From the NCBI RefSeq assembly GCF_000482245.1, contig NZ_AWNH01000014.1, forward strand, positions 101,091 through 165,090: DNA of 64,000 bases. Direction: 5' to 3'. Every line of letters starts with the position of its first letter. Position 1 is the stretch's first letter. The notes below the pieces were generated by a model. It ran no database searches, had not been told where the DNA came from, and saw only the letters and a list, made by a program, of their open reading frames with translations. The position numbers and the translations under genes are program-made. Shown piece after piece: positions 57,032 through 64,000 of this stretch. The stretch comes from Leptolyngbya sp. Heron Island J (GTDB taxonomy: Bacteria > Cyanobacteriota > Cyanobacteriia > Phormidesmidales > Phormidesmidaceae).

Positions 57032-58150
57032 ATGACTCGCTTGCCTATTCGCGTCTGTATCACTTTGGGAACTCGCCCTGAAGCTATCAAGCTAGCTCCA
57101 GTGATTCAGAAATTTCAGAAAACTCCAGGGCTTGAGACCCAGATCGTGCTCACGGGTCAACATCGGGAGATGGTCGATCAGGTGATGCAACTGTTTGACA
57201 TCCAAGCAGATCAAGATTTGAATATCATGCAACCGCAGCAAACCCTGTCGGACATTACCTGTCGTAGCCTACAGGGTTTACAAACGCTCTTTAGTGAGCT
57301 GCAGCCCCATATGGTGCTGGTGCAGGGCGATACAACCACGGCATTTGCAGCTGCTCTGGCCGCGTTTTATCAAAAGATTCCGGTAGGCCACGTGGAAGCT
57401 GGCCTTCGCACCGACAATATTTTGAATCCTTTTCCTGAAGAAGCCAACCGACGACTGGTGTCACAGATTACAACACTGCATTTTCCGCCTACGGATAAGT
57501 CAGTGGCGAATCTGGCCGCTTCCGGGGTATACGGTACGGTAGTTAAAACGGGTAATACGGTGATTGACGCCCTACAAACCGTAGCGTCTAAAATGCCGGC
57601 CTGCGAGGTTCCAGGTCTCGATTGGACTGGCTACCGAGTAATCCTCTCAACGGTACATCGTCGGGAAAACTGGGGTAAGCCTCTACAAGACATTGCTCAA
57701 GGATTTTTGCAGATATTGGATAAATTTGCAGATGTGGCGTTGCTGCTGCCCTTGCATCGTAATCCAACCGTGCGTGAGCCGTTGACAGCGGCTCTAGATT
57801 CCCATCCCCGTGCTTTTCTGGTTGAGCCCCTTGACTATGGCCAGCTCGTGGGAGCCATGCAGCGCTGCTATTTGCTCCTGACCGATTCCGGTGGTTTACA
57901 GGAAGAAGCGCCTGGTCTTGGTAAGCCAGTACTAGTGCTACGGGAAACAACGGAACGGCCTGAAGCTGTGGAAGCTGGCACCGCTAAGCTGGTGGGCACT
58001 GAGCCATCGACCATTACTACAGAGACTGCTAAGCTGTTGAGCGATCCAGCAGCCTATGACGCCATGGCCCGAGCTATCAATCCATTTGGCGATGGCAAAG
58101 CCTCAGAGCGCATTGTTAAAGCAGTGCAGGAGCATTTCAGCAACAGTTAA
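57032..58150 (+). CDS. wecB: UDP-N-acetylglucosamine 2-epimerase (non-hydrolysing)
   Basis: 372 residues, normal length. Motifs: LGTRPEAIKLAPVIQ, VLTGQHREMVDQVMQLF, VQGDTTTAFAAALAAF, VGHVEAGLRT, FPEEANRRLV, TVHRRENWG and LTDSGGLQEEAPGLGKPVLV. It makes UDP-ManNAc, the donor precursor used by WecG/TagA-type transferases such as the one at 36.2 kb. Cytoplasmic. It converges on the small gene downstream, with only a 5-bp hairpin between. Confidence 0.95.
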   Translation: MTRLPIRVCITLGTRPEAIKLAPVIQKFQKTPGLETQIVLTGQHREMVDQVMQLFDIQADQDLNIMQPQQTLSDITCRSLQGLQTLFSELQPHMVLVQGDTTTAFAAALAAFYQKIPVGHVEAGLRTDNILNPFPEEANRRLVSQITTLHFPPTDKSVANLAASGVYGTVVKTGNTVIDALQTVASKMPACEVPGLDWTGYRVILSTVHRRENWGKPLQDIAQGFLQILDKFADVALLLPLHRNPTVREPLTAALDSHPRAFLVEPLDYGQLVGAMQRCYLLLTDSGGLQEEAPGLGKPVLVLRETTERPEAVEAGTAKLVGTEPSTITTETAKLLSDPAAYDAMARAINPFGDGKASERIVKAVQEHFSNS

Positions 58151-58171
58151 CCTCAACAGATGAGGACAATC

Positions 58172-58438
58172 TTACTGGGAACTGTCGCCCTGGCTGTTTG
58201 TTTCGTCCAATAAAACTTTTTTGGAGGCCTTCAGCTCTTTCCAAAGCTGCTTAATGCGGCTGTAGGCCTCTTCAGAGGTGATTTTGCCTCCTGTTTCCAG
58301 ATTACAAATCAAGGAAATTTTGTTGGCAAATTCTTGCAAATTGGCATTAAACACCATTCGTTCAGGCGTAAACTCCCCATGATAGGGTGCACGGGGCATC
58401 ATGAAGTCTTCTCTTTGCTTCCGAGGGTCGTCAGCCAA
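58172..58438 (-). CDS. Small conserved cyanobacterial protein (DUF7219-like)
   Basis: 88 residues. RAPYHGEFTPERMVFNANLQ and FANKISLICNLETGGKITSE, followed by a helical IKQLWKELKASKKVL tail, match a family of short conserved cyanobacterial proteins I recall as DUF7219. No membrane helix. Function unknown. Confidence 0.8.
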   Translation of the reverse strand: MADDPRKQREDFMMPRAPYHGEFTPERMVFNANLQEFANKISLICNLETGGKITSEEAYSRIKQLWKELKASKKVLLDETNSQGDSSQ

Positions 58439-58593
58439 TGGTGAATCCTCTGGGTATGGGTTGCTTACTCTGTAAAATCTGAAACGTCGCTATTCGTTTT
58501 TTCAGTATATTTCTGTGATCATAGCAATGCCCTTTAGCCACGGTGTGCTTTCTTAGCAATACCCGTGATCGTGTTGGGTAAGACAAACTGATT

Positions 58594-60177
58594 TTATTGA
58601 GCAATTGTTTGGATTAGCACCATGCCCTCAGCCCGAGCGATTTCGCGATAAGGAGGCAACGTTGCTAGCTGGTGGACATCTGCTAAGACGTAAAGGATCT
58701 CCTGCCAACGGTCGAGCAGCGGTTGACCAGAGAGGACGGGAATATTGCGATCGCAATAAAAATTCAGACTAGGTCGCCCATAGCTAAACGTAGTCACCAC
58801 CTCAGCTGTCGCTGGCACATGTTGATTAACCAGAGCTGCCACCGGCTTAACCGCATATGCTTCATTTAGCTCCCATAGCCAAAAATCAGACCCCATCAGT
58901 AACAACAAGGTTAAATATAATCCCGCTATCAAGGTCAAACCCCAGTGCCGCTGACGTCGCCACAGCTGCCAGGTCGTCACACCAGCACTCAGCCCCAGGA
59001 CAAGTCCAATGGCAATCAGCGTCGGTTGCTGGTCAGCAATCCCCAAATAGATCCCGCCTCCAAAAGCGACCACGGCAATCAACGCCAATAGCCCCACAGG
59101 CCAGCGTTGAGGTCTTTGCCAATGGTGGTGTAGGTAGCTACCAATTGCCAGAGCTACAAACGGATAAAGCGGCATAATGTACCAGGGCAGCTTAGTTCCC
59201 ATCAAGGAGATCGCTCCCAGGTAAATGACAGTCCCCACCAGCACCAGCTGTCCCCAAGATTGGTGGCGCTGTCGCCAAGCCAGCAAGACACCACCAGGCC
59301 AAAACATCAGCCAGGGCCAGCTGTACTTCAACAGCTCCACAAAGTAATACCAGAAAGGCTGCTGGTGATCTTCAATAGCAGATGTCACCCATTCAAATGA
59401 TTGAGCCACAAAGTGCCCCTGCCAATAAACATCGCCATAGCGCAGGAGCTGGGCACCATACCAAAGCACGACTGGGATACTACCTAAGGCCAATCCTAAC
59501 CACAGATAAGGATTACGCAATCTATCCCAAACCCCTCCACGCTGGATAGACATTGAAGAGCCTGGATTACCCGGAGTTTCCCCACCAAACACTGCCCGCA
59601 CCCCAAAAAATACCAGGGCAATAGTCCCCAGCAAAATCACCAAAATTCCCTTCGTCAGAGCAATTAATCCTAGACAAATACCCACCACCAGGGCATACTC
59701 CGACCGTTTTGTCGCCCTCAAACCACACAGCAATAGCAACAAAAATAAGGTGATCGCCACCCCATCTCGCATGGCTAAGCGCCCATGGCGCACCACAGGC
59801 AACAGCGTTAAAAACACACCTGCCGATAGGAGTGCCGGTCGCCTGGTCCCAAAAACCTCTCGTCCCAACCAATACAGCAGGGGGACTGCCAGGGCACTAA
59901 TCGCAGCAGGTAATAGCCGAGAAGTCCACTCTGAGATACCCCCCAAATATCCGGTCGCCATTAACCACTCCACCAGAGGGGGTTTATTGAGATAAGGATG
60001 GCCATGAATTGTCGGATAAATCCAATCACCGCTAGTACTCATCCCACGAGCTACGGCAGCAATTGTGCCCTCATCCCAATCACGCAGTGGCACCATTCCT
60101 AACCGCCATAGATACAATAACCAGGCGGCCAGCATCAGCCAGATCCCATCTAGAACAGCTGAAGCATGAGAACGCAT
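58594..60177 (-). CDS. GT39-type membrane glycosyltransferase (ArnT-like)
   Basis: 527 residues from the ATG at 60177 (MRSHASAVLDG); the frame extends to 60252. About 11-12 membrane helices. The first outer loop has the acidic pair in LRDWDEGTIAAVARGM and then HPYLNKPPLVEWLMAT, as in GT-C enzymes that use dolichyl- or undecaprenyl-phosphate sugars. It probably glycosylates a lipid or protein on the periplasmic side. Divergent from the next GT-C gene across a short gap. Confidence 0.88.
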   Translation of the reverse strand: MRSHASAVLDGIWLMLAAWLLYLWRLGMVPLRDWDEGTIAAVARGMSTSGDWIYPTIHGHPYLNKPPLVEWLMATGYLGGISEWTSRLLPAAISALAVPLLYWLGREVFGTRRPALLSAGVFLTLLPVVRHGRLAMRDGVAITLFLLLLLCGLRATKRSEYALVVGICLGLIALTKGILVILLGTIALVFFGVRAVFGGETPGNPGSSMSIQRGGVWDRLRNPYLWLGLALGSIPVVLWYGAQLLRYGDVYWQGHFVAQSFEWVTSAIEDHQQPFWYYFVELLKYSWPWLMFWPGGVLLAWRQRHQSWGQLVLVGTVIYLGAISLMGTKLPWYIMPLYPFVALAIGSYLHHHWQRPQRWPVGLLALIAVVAFGGGIYLGIADQQPTLIAIGLVLGLSAGVTTWQLWRRQRHWGLTLIAGLYLTLLLLMGSDFWLWELNEAYAVKPVAALVNQHVPATAEVVTTFSYGRPSLNFYCDRNIPVLSGQPLLDRWQEILYVLADVHQLATLPPYREIARAEGMVLIQTIAQ

Positions 60178-60281
60178 CGACAAAGAATTGTCTGAGCGCA
60201 AGAATTTACTGACCTGATCAACCACGGCAATTCCATCAAGACAATGGCACAATAGCTACGCTCTATCATATTCCTTCCCCC

Positions 60282-61949
60282 ATGACCCGCTCGCAACTGG
60301 GCCTTGGCTGGCTAAATCAAAGCGTTCAAACAGTTATGCAAGCAAAACAATGGCACCCGATTATCCTACTGCTATGGATGATTCCGCTGTTGCTGGTTGG
60401 CTTTTTTGACCTTGAAAACCAGAGCCTGATGGCCCACGACGAAGGTCTCTATGCTCGTCGGGCCAGAGTCATTGTAGATACCGGAGATTGGATCCATCCA
60501 TGGGCCACACCGCACCACAAAACACCTGGCCCGTACTGGATTTTAGCCATTTTTATCAAATTTCTGGGTCGCCATGAAGTCGCTGTACGGTTACCCAGTG
60601 TGTTAGCCAGTATCGGCTGCATCCTGCTGACCTATGCCATCGGTCGTCGCTTACTAAGTCCCACTGCGGCCTTGCTTGGGTCACTCTCGTTAGGGGTAGC
60701 CCCTCTGTGGCTGCAATATAGTCGTTTAGCAACACCCGATGTGATCTTCACAGGGTTAGTTTTGTTTGCCATTTGGCTATTACTCCTGGCAACGGCAGCC
60801 ACACAACACAATTATCCCAACAGCAATTGGCTCTACTTGGGAGCAGGCATCAGTCTAGGACTTACAGTGCTGATTCGTAGCGCCTTAGCCGCCGTTCCGA
60901 TTGCCTGCCTACTCCCCTACTTAATCTTTTCAGGTCGGCACCATCTCAAACAATGGAGGCTGTATTTAGGGGGATTGCTTGGACTATTACCGATCGTCCT
61001 CTGGCTGTGGCTAGGTTGGCAGCGATATGACATGGCGGTCATCAATTCCCTACTAAATTTTCCAGTGCGCCAGAGCTTAACAACCGACCGAGCCAAATCT
61101 CCGTTTTTTTACGTGATTAATCTTTTGGGCAATGATTTTTTGTGGGCATTTTTTGCATTGGGGGCAGTTGTTTTACTGCTAGCGAAGCTGTGGCGATCAA
61201 AACAGACGTTTCACCAACTGGCCCAGCCTCAAATTTCATTGTTGCTGCTCTATCCACTGTCCTATATCAGCCTGTTAAGTTTTGCTTCCACTAAACTGCC
61301 TCACTACGCTATCCCTACCTATCCCTTTCTAGCGCTACTCACAGGCTATGCCATGGAGCAATTGGCAAATGCGGCGGCTAAAGTTGCTATTAAAAGGCTG
61401 CTGCATGCCATTAACAGCCTATTGGCTTTTTTGGGAGGCTTGCTGACGGTAGCAGCTTGTTTAGCTCTAACCACCGATAGTTTGCCTAGCACTGATGACA
61501 TCCGACTATATGCACCAACTGCGTTGGGTTTGGGGATAGGGTGGCTCGGGGCAAGCGGCCTATGGTTCAAATCGCATCAGCGGCAATACGAGTTAATCAA
61601 CTGGTTAGGACTCTTGCTATTAGGGCACTGGGTCAGCCTGAGCCTTGCCTGGGGCACCGCTGATCTTGGCAATATTAATCCTGAGATGAAAGCCCTATTG
61701 CTCCGGGCCGATATTCAACCTATTTTGCAAACCGAAGCTATCGACTTCAGCCCTGGTCTTAGTAGTAAGCGGAGCACTTTACTAAGATTCTATACGCCTA
61801 ACCTTGGTCAAAAGTTAGAGAGCTTGGAGCAGGTGGGTACCAATGAATACCTTTGGATTGAAAACAGCGAATTGCCCCAATTGACGCAGACCTACGACGA
61901 TCTGGGTCAGATTAGGCAAACTCATTTAGTGCATATTCAGTCTCAATAG
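60282..61949 (+). CDS. GT39-type membrane glycosyltransferase
   Basis: 555 residues, about 11-12 membrane helices. The first outer loop contains LMAHDEGLYARRARVIVDTG and WATPHHKTPGPYWILAI, the acidic-pair and Pro-rich pattern of ArnT/PMT-like GT-C enzymes. A soluble tail of about 80 residues follows the last helix. Acceptor unknown. Probably cotranscribed, at least partly, with the next two GT-C genes on the same strand, although a 284-bp gap follows. Confidence 0.88.
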   Translation: MTRSQLGLGWLNQSVQTVMQAKQWHPIILLLWMIPLLLVGFFDLENQSLMAHDEGLYARRARVIVDTGDWIHPWATPHHKTPGPYWILAIFIKFLGRHEVAVRLPSVLASIGCILLTYAIGRRLLSPTAALLGSLSLGVAPLWLQYSRLATPDVIFTGLVLFAIWLLLLATAATQHNYPNSNWLYLGAGISLGLTVLIRSALAAVPIACLLPYLIFSGRHHLKQWRLYLGGLLGLLPIVLWLWLGWQRYDMAVINSLLNFPVRQSLTTDRAKSPFFYVINLLGNDFLWAFFALGAVVLLLAKLWRSKQTFHQLAQPQISLLLLYPLSYISLLSFASTKLPHYAIPTYPFLALLTGYAMEQLANAAAKVAIKRLLHAINSLLAFLGGLLTVAACLALTTDSLPSTDDIRLYAPTALGLGIGWLGASGLWFKSHQRQYELINWLGLLLLGHWVSLSLAWGTADLGNINPEMKALLLRADIQPILQTEAIDFSPGLSSKRSTLLRFYTPNLGQKLESLEQVGTNEYLWIENSELPQLTQTYDDLGQIRQTHLVHIQSQ

Positions 61950-62233
61950 CGTTAGCGATTCTCTAGCAAAGCATAAGGATTTGAGCTGCTTGGAATGAAA
62001 GATAGGTGTAGGCCATCCTCCCCCGACGAGAGACTTTATTTTGAACCATGACTCCATGTTGGTTAGGTTATTTAGCTCGCAACAAGTTTTCTACCCATGG
62101 GGCATGGAGATGCCGTTAAGCCTTTTTGACCTGACAACACTCACGGCTATTGGTTTGGCCAAGGCGCTGTCACTGCATGAGCGCCTAACCATTAAATGCT
62201 GACAGCTAAACATTTTGACGAATTCAACGGTTC

Positions 62234-63694
62234 ATGAGCACGCATAAATTATCGACGTCTGAGAGATGGGTCTTAATCTTTTTGAGTTTGGTTATAGGTT
62301 GTCTGCTATTGCAGCCCATAGTTGAGCTAGTGGCAATAGTCCCTAAAAACTACAACGAAGGATGGAATGCTTTTCATAGTGCTCATGCTCTCGGGCCAGA
62401 AAACCTATATCCCAAGGCTGACCAGCTGTTTTCTAACAACTATCCCCCCCTATCGTTTTACCTGGTCGGCGGGTTAGGAGCCGTGATGGGCGATGGGATT
62501 ATTGCTGGCCGCCTGGTGGCTCTAGGTAGTTTGCTATTGGTCACTGCCAGCATTTTTTTGATTTTACGATGGCCGCTGGACTGTGCCTTGACTCCAAGTT
62601 TGCTCTCATCACTGCTGTTTTTAGGCTATGTCAGCACCCACTATCGCAACTATGTGGCGATGAATGATCCGCAAATGTTAGCACATGTTTTTCAGCTGTG
62701 TGGGGTCCTGGTGCTCTATGGCAAAGGCACGATTCGGGGGAAAGCCTCATCCATGTGGTTATCACTGGCCCTGGGTCTCATTTTTGGCAGTCTTTTGATT
62801 AAACACAATCTGCTAACGATTCCTTTGATTACCACTGGTTGGCTACTGATCAGTGCTAGAGGCTATTGGTTATGGCTATTGCTGGGGGTGGGCACTGGTT
62901 GCTTAGGGCTATGCTACGGGATGTACGGATCTGATTTTCTACGGGAGATCTTGTTTCATTCGCGGCAGTATCAGTTTGAGAAAATTCCAGATAAGTTATT
63001 AAATTGGCTGCATCCGGCGTTCTTGTGGATATTTTATGGGGTTGGCGCTAACTGGAAGTCTCACAAAAAGTACGCCTGGTTGGTCATGGTTTACTTTTTG
63101 GTCTCGCTAATAGTGGCCGCCGCTATTGCTGGCGGGCAAGGGGTTGACTATAACTCAGTGTTTGATGTGTTGATGGGTTTGATTTTGCTATTGGGGACTG
63201 GGCTCGACCGGGTCAAGCACAGGGCCAAGGTGCTTAAACCTCGTCTGGGTTGGATCGTAGTTTTAGCACTGCCGGTACTTTTGGCCTTGCCCTCCGTGGG
63301 GCTTGTGGATGAGCTTAAGGCTTTTGAGACGGAAAAGGTAAGTACAGCGGCTGTGATTGATGCGATCGCAACTACCGATGGGCCAGTCATGTGTGAAATG
63401 CTAGCCCTCTGTTACTGGGCAGGCCACCCCTTTGAAGTCGACCTGTTTAACACAGGACAAAAAATAAAAACCGGCACCATGGCAGAGACTGTTCTCACCA
63501 ATTTAATTGAACAGCAACACTTTGCCATTATTCAGCTGAACCATAGCGACGGTAGCCGTAATCTGCCAACAGCCGTAAACCAGGCCATTTTCAAATACTA
63601 TCAAGTACGTCCCCCATTACCCCTACCGGGTATTGAACATCCAGCATTTTTGTTTTATCCGGTAGAGTTACCTGCAAAGGCAAGCGGGCCGTAA
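62234..63694 (+). CDS. GT-C-type membrane glycosyltransferase-like protein
   Basis: 486 residues, about 10-11 membrane helices. The first outer loop has PKNYNEGWNAFHSAHALG, with a single acidic residue (Glu) at the usual position, and NNYPPLSFYLVGG in place of the KPPLVEW-type segment. This is a more divergent member of the GT-C superfamily than its neighbours. Substrate unknown. The next gene starts 25 bp downstream. Confidence 0.75.
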   Translation: MSTHKLSTSERWVLIFLSLVIGCLLLQPIVELVAIVPKNYNEGWNAFHSAHALGPENLYPKADQLFSNNYPPLSFYLVGGLGAVMGDGIIAGRLVALGSLLLVTASIFLILRWPLDCALTPSLLSSLLFLGYVSTHYRNYVAMNDPQMLAHVFQLCGVLVLYGKGTIRGKASSMWLSLALGLIFGSLLIKHNLLTIPLITTGWLLISARGYWLWLLLGVGTGCLGLCYGMYGSDFLREILFHSRQYQFEKIPDKLLNWLHPAFLWIFYGVGANWKSHKKYAWLVMVYFLVSLIVAAAIAGGQGVDYNSVFDVLMGLILLLGTGLDRVKHRAKVLKPRLGWIVVLALPVLLALPSVGLVDELKAFETEKVSTAAVIDAIATTDGPVMCEMLALCYWAGHPFEVDLFNTGQKIKTGTMAETVLTNLIEQQHFAIIQLNHSDGSRNLPTAVNQAIFKYYQVRPPLPLPGIEHPAFLFYPVELPAKASGP

Positions 63695-63718
63695 TGTCTA
63701 GATAGAGTATTTGCAAAC

Positions 63719-64000
63719 ATGTCCATTTCCATCCCCCATTGGCTGATTCGTATTTATAAATCGCCATGGGCTGCCGTTCTGATTGTCGCCATTCTGGGCT
63801 TTATTGGTGCCCTCAATCACAGCATGTGGCGCGATGAGATGAATGTCTGGCTAATTGCACGGGATAGTCCATCCTGGGCAGCATTTGTGGAAAATATTCA
63901 CTACGACCGTGCCCATCCAGGTCTATGGCACCTGCTGGTGGCAGGGCTATATCACGTATTTGGTCAGCCCATCGCCATGCAGATATTTCACTGGCTGCTA
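63719..64000 (+). CDS. GT-C-type membrane glycosyltransferase, 5' part
   Basis: 94 visible residues from the ATG at 63719, open to the window edge. One membrane helix (WAAVLIVAILGFIGAL), then the first outer loop with HSMWRDEMNVWLIARDS and HYDRAHPGLWHLLVAGL, an acidic-pair GT39-like pattern. The rest of the gene is outside the window. Confidence 0.75.
   Translation, partial: MSISIPHWLIRIYKSPWAAVLIVAILGFIGALNHSMWRDEMNVWLIARDSPSWAAFVENIHYDRAHPGLWHLLVAGLYHVFGQPIAMQIFHWLL

Overview
The window is chromosomal DNA from a cyanobacterium, most likely a filamentous, gliding or hormogonium-type lineage (genus not determined). The evidence is a set of cyanobacterial marker genes (PAM68, a CRR6-type NdhI maturation factor, a HetZ-related protein, LrtA-type hibernation factor, ComFB, DUF3727 and DUF7219-like proteins, the hmp locus) and roughly two dozen HIP1 octamers (GCGATCGC) seen by eye. 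No rRNA, tRNA, CRISPR array or insertion sequence was recognised.

Layout. 1-4.7 kb: the 3' end of a secreted pentapeptide/RTX protein, a TPR protein, a 1.2-kb gene-free stretch, and a ComFB-family protein. 4.8-9.5 kb: argH with a small membrane protein, a GAF/SpoIIE-type phosphatase, a methyltransferase and one or two small membrane proteins. 9.6-15.7 kb: a two-domain sugar-nucleotide transferase overlapping an ssb-like gene, lipB, the hibernation factor lrtA/hpf and small genes. 15.7-28.6 kb: the Hmp chemotaxis-like system for type IV pilus motility (hmpF divergent from hmpA-B-C-D-E). 28.7-32.0 kb: glycolate dehydrogenase glcD, a major pilin and an unrecognised exported protein. 32.0-42.2 kb: a one-strand surface-polysaccharide cluster (O-antigen ligase/polymerase family, priming glycosyl phosphotransferase, WecG/TagA transferase, GT4, two methyltransferases, GT2, flippase). 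42.3-48.2 kb: a GHL10-type glycoside hydrolase, rpsO-PAM68, a PilB N-terminal-like protein without a motor domain, and a HetZ-related regulator. 48.5-58.4 kb: galE, then a housekeeping run (proB, yqeG, mltG, DUF3727, ruvX, a GNAT protein, a CofE-like protein), crr6, wecB and a small conserved protein. 58.6-64 kb: four GT-C type membrane glycosyltransferases, the last cut by the window edge.

How the genes fit together. Much of the window concerns the cell surface. The Hmp signalling proteins are known in Nostoc to control pili and motility. The pilin lies next to that locus, and a polysaccharide cluster with an O-antigen-ligase-family enzyme follows. galE, wecB and the GDP-mannose-type pyrophosphorylase could feed the sugar transferases. 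ComFB and the PilB-like fragment may connect second messengers to pili; this last point is inference.

The most unusual features are the ~790-residue acidic linker of the CheA homologue, built from about 18 degenerate copies of a D-x-L-[FL] motif; the matching acidic linker of the receptor, which carries its own repeated motif and almost no periplasmic domain; the apparently non-catalytic phosphomannomutase-like half of the pyrophosphorylase; three identical decamers ahead of rpsO; and several clean dyad elements ahead of or after genes.
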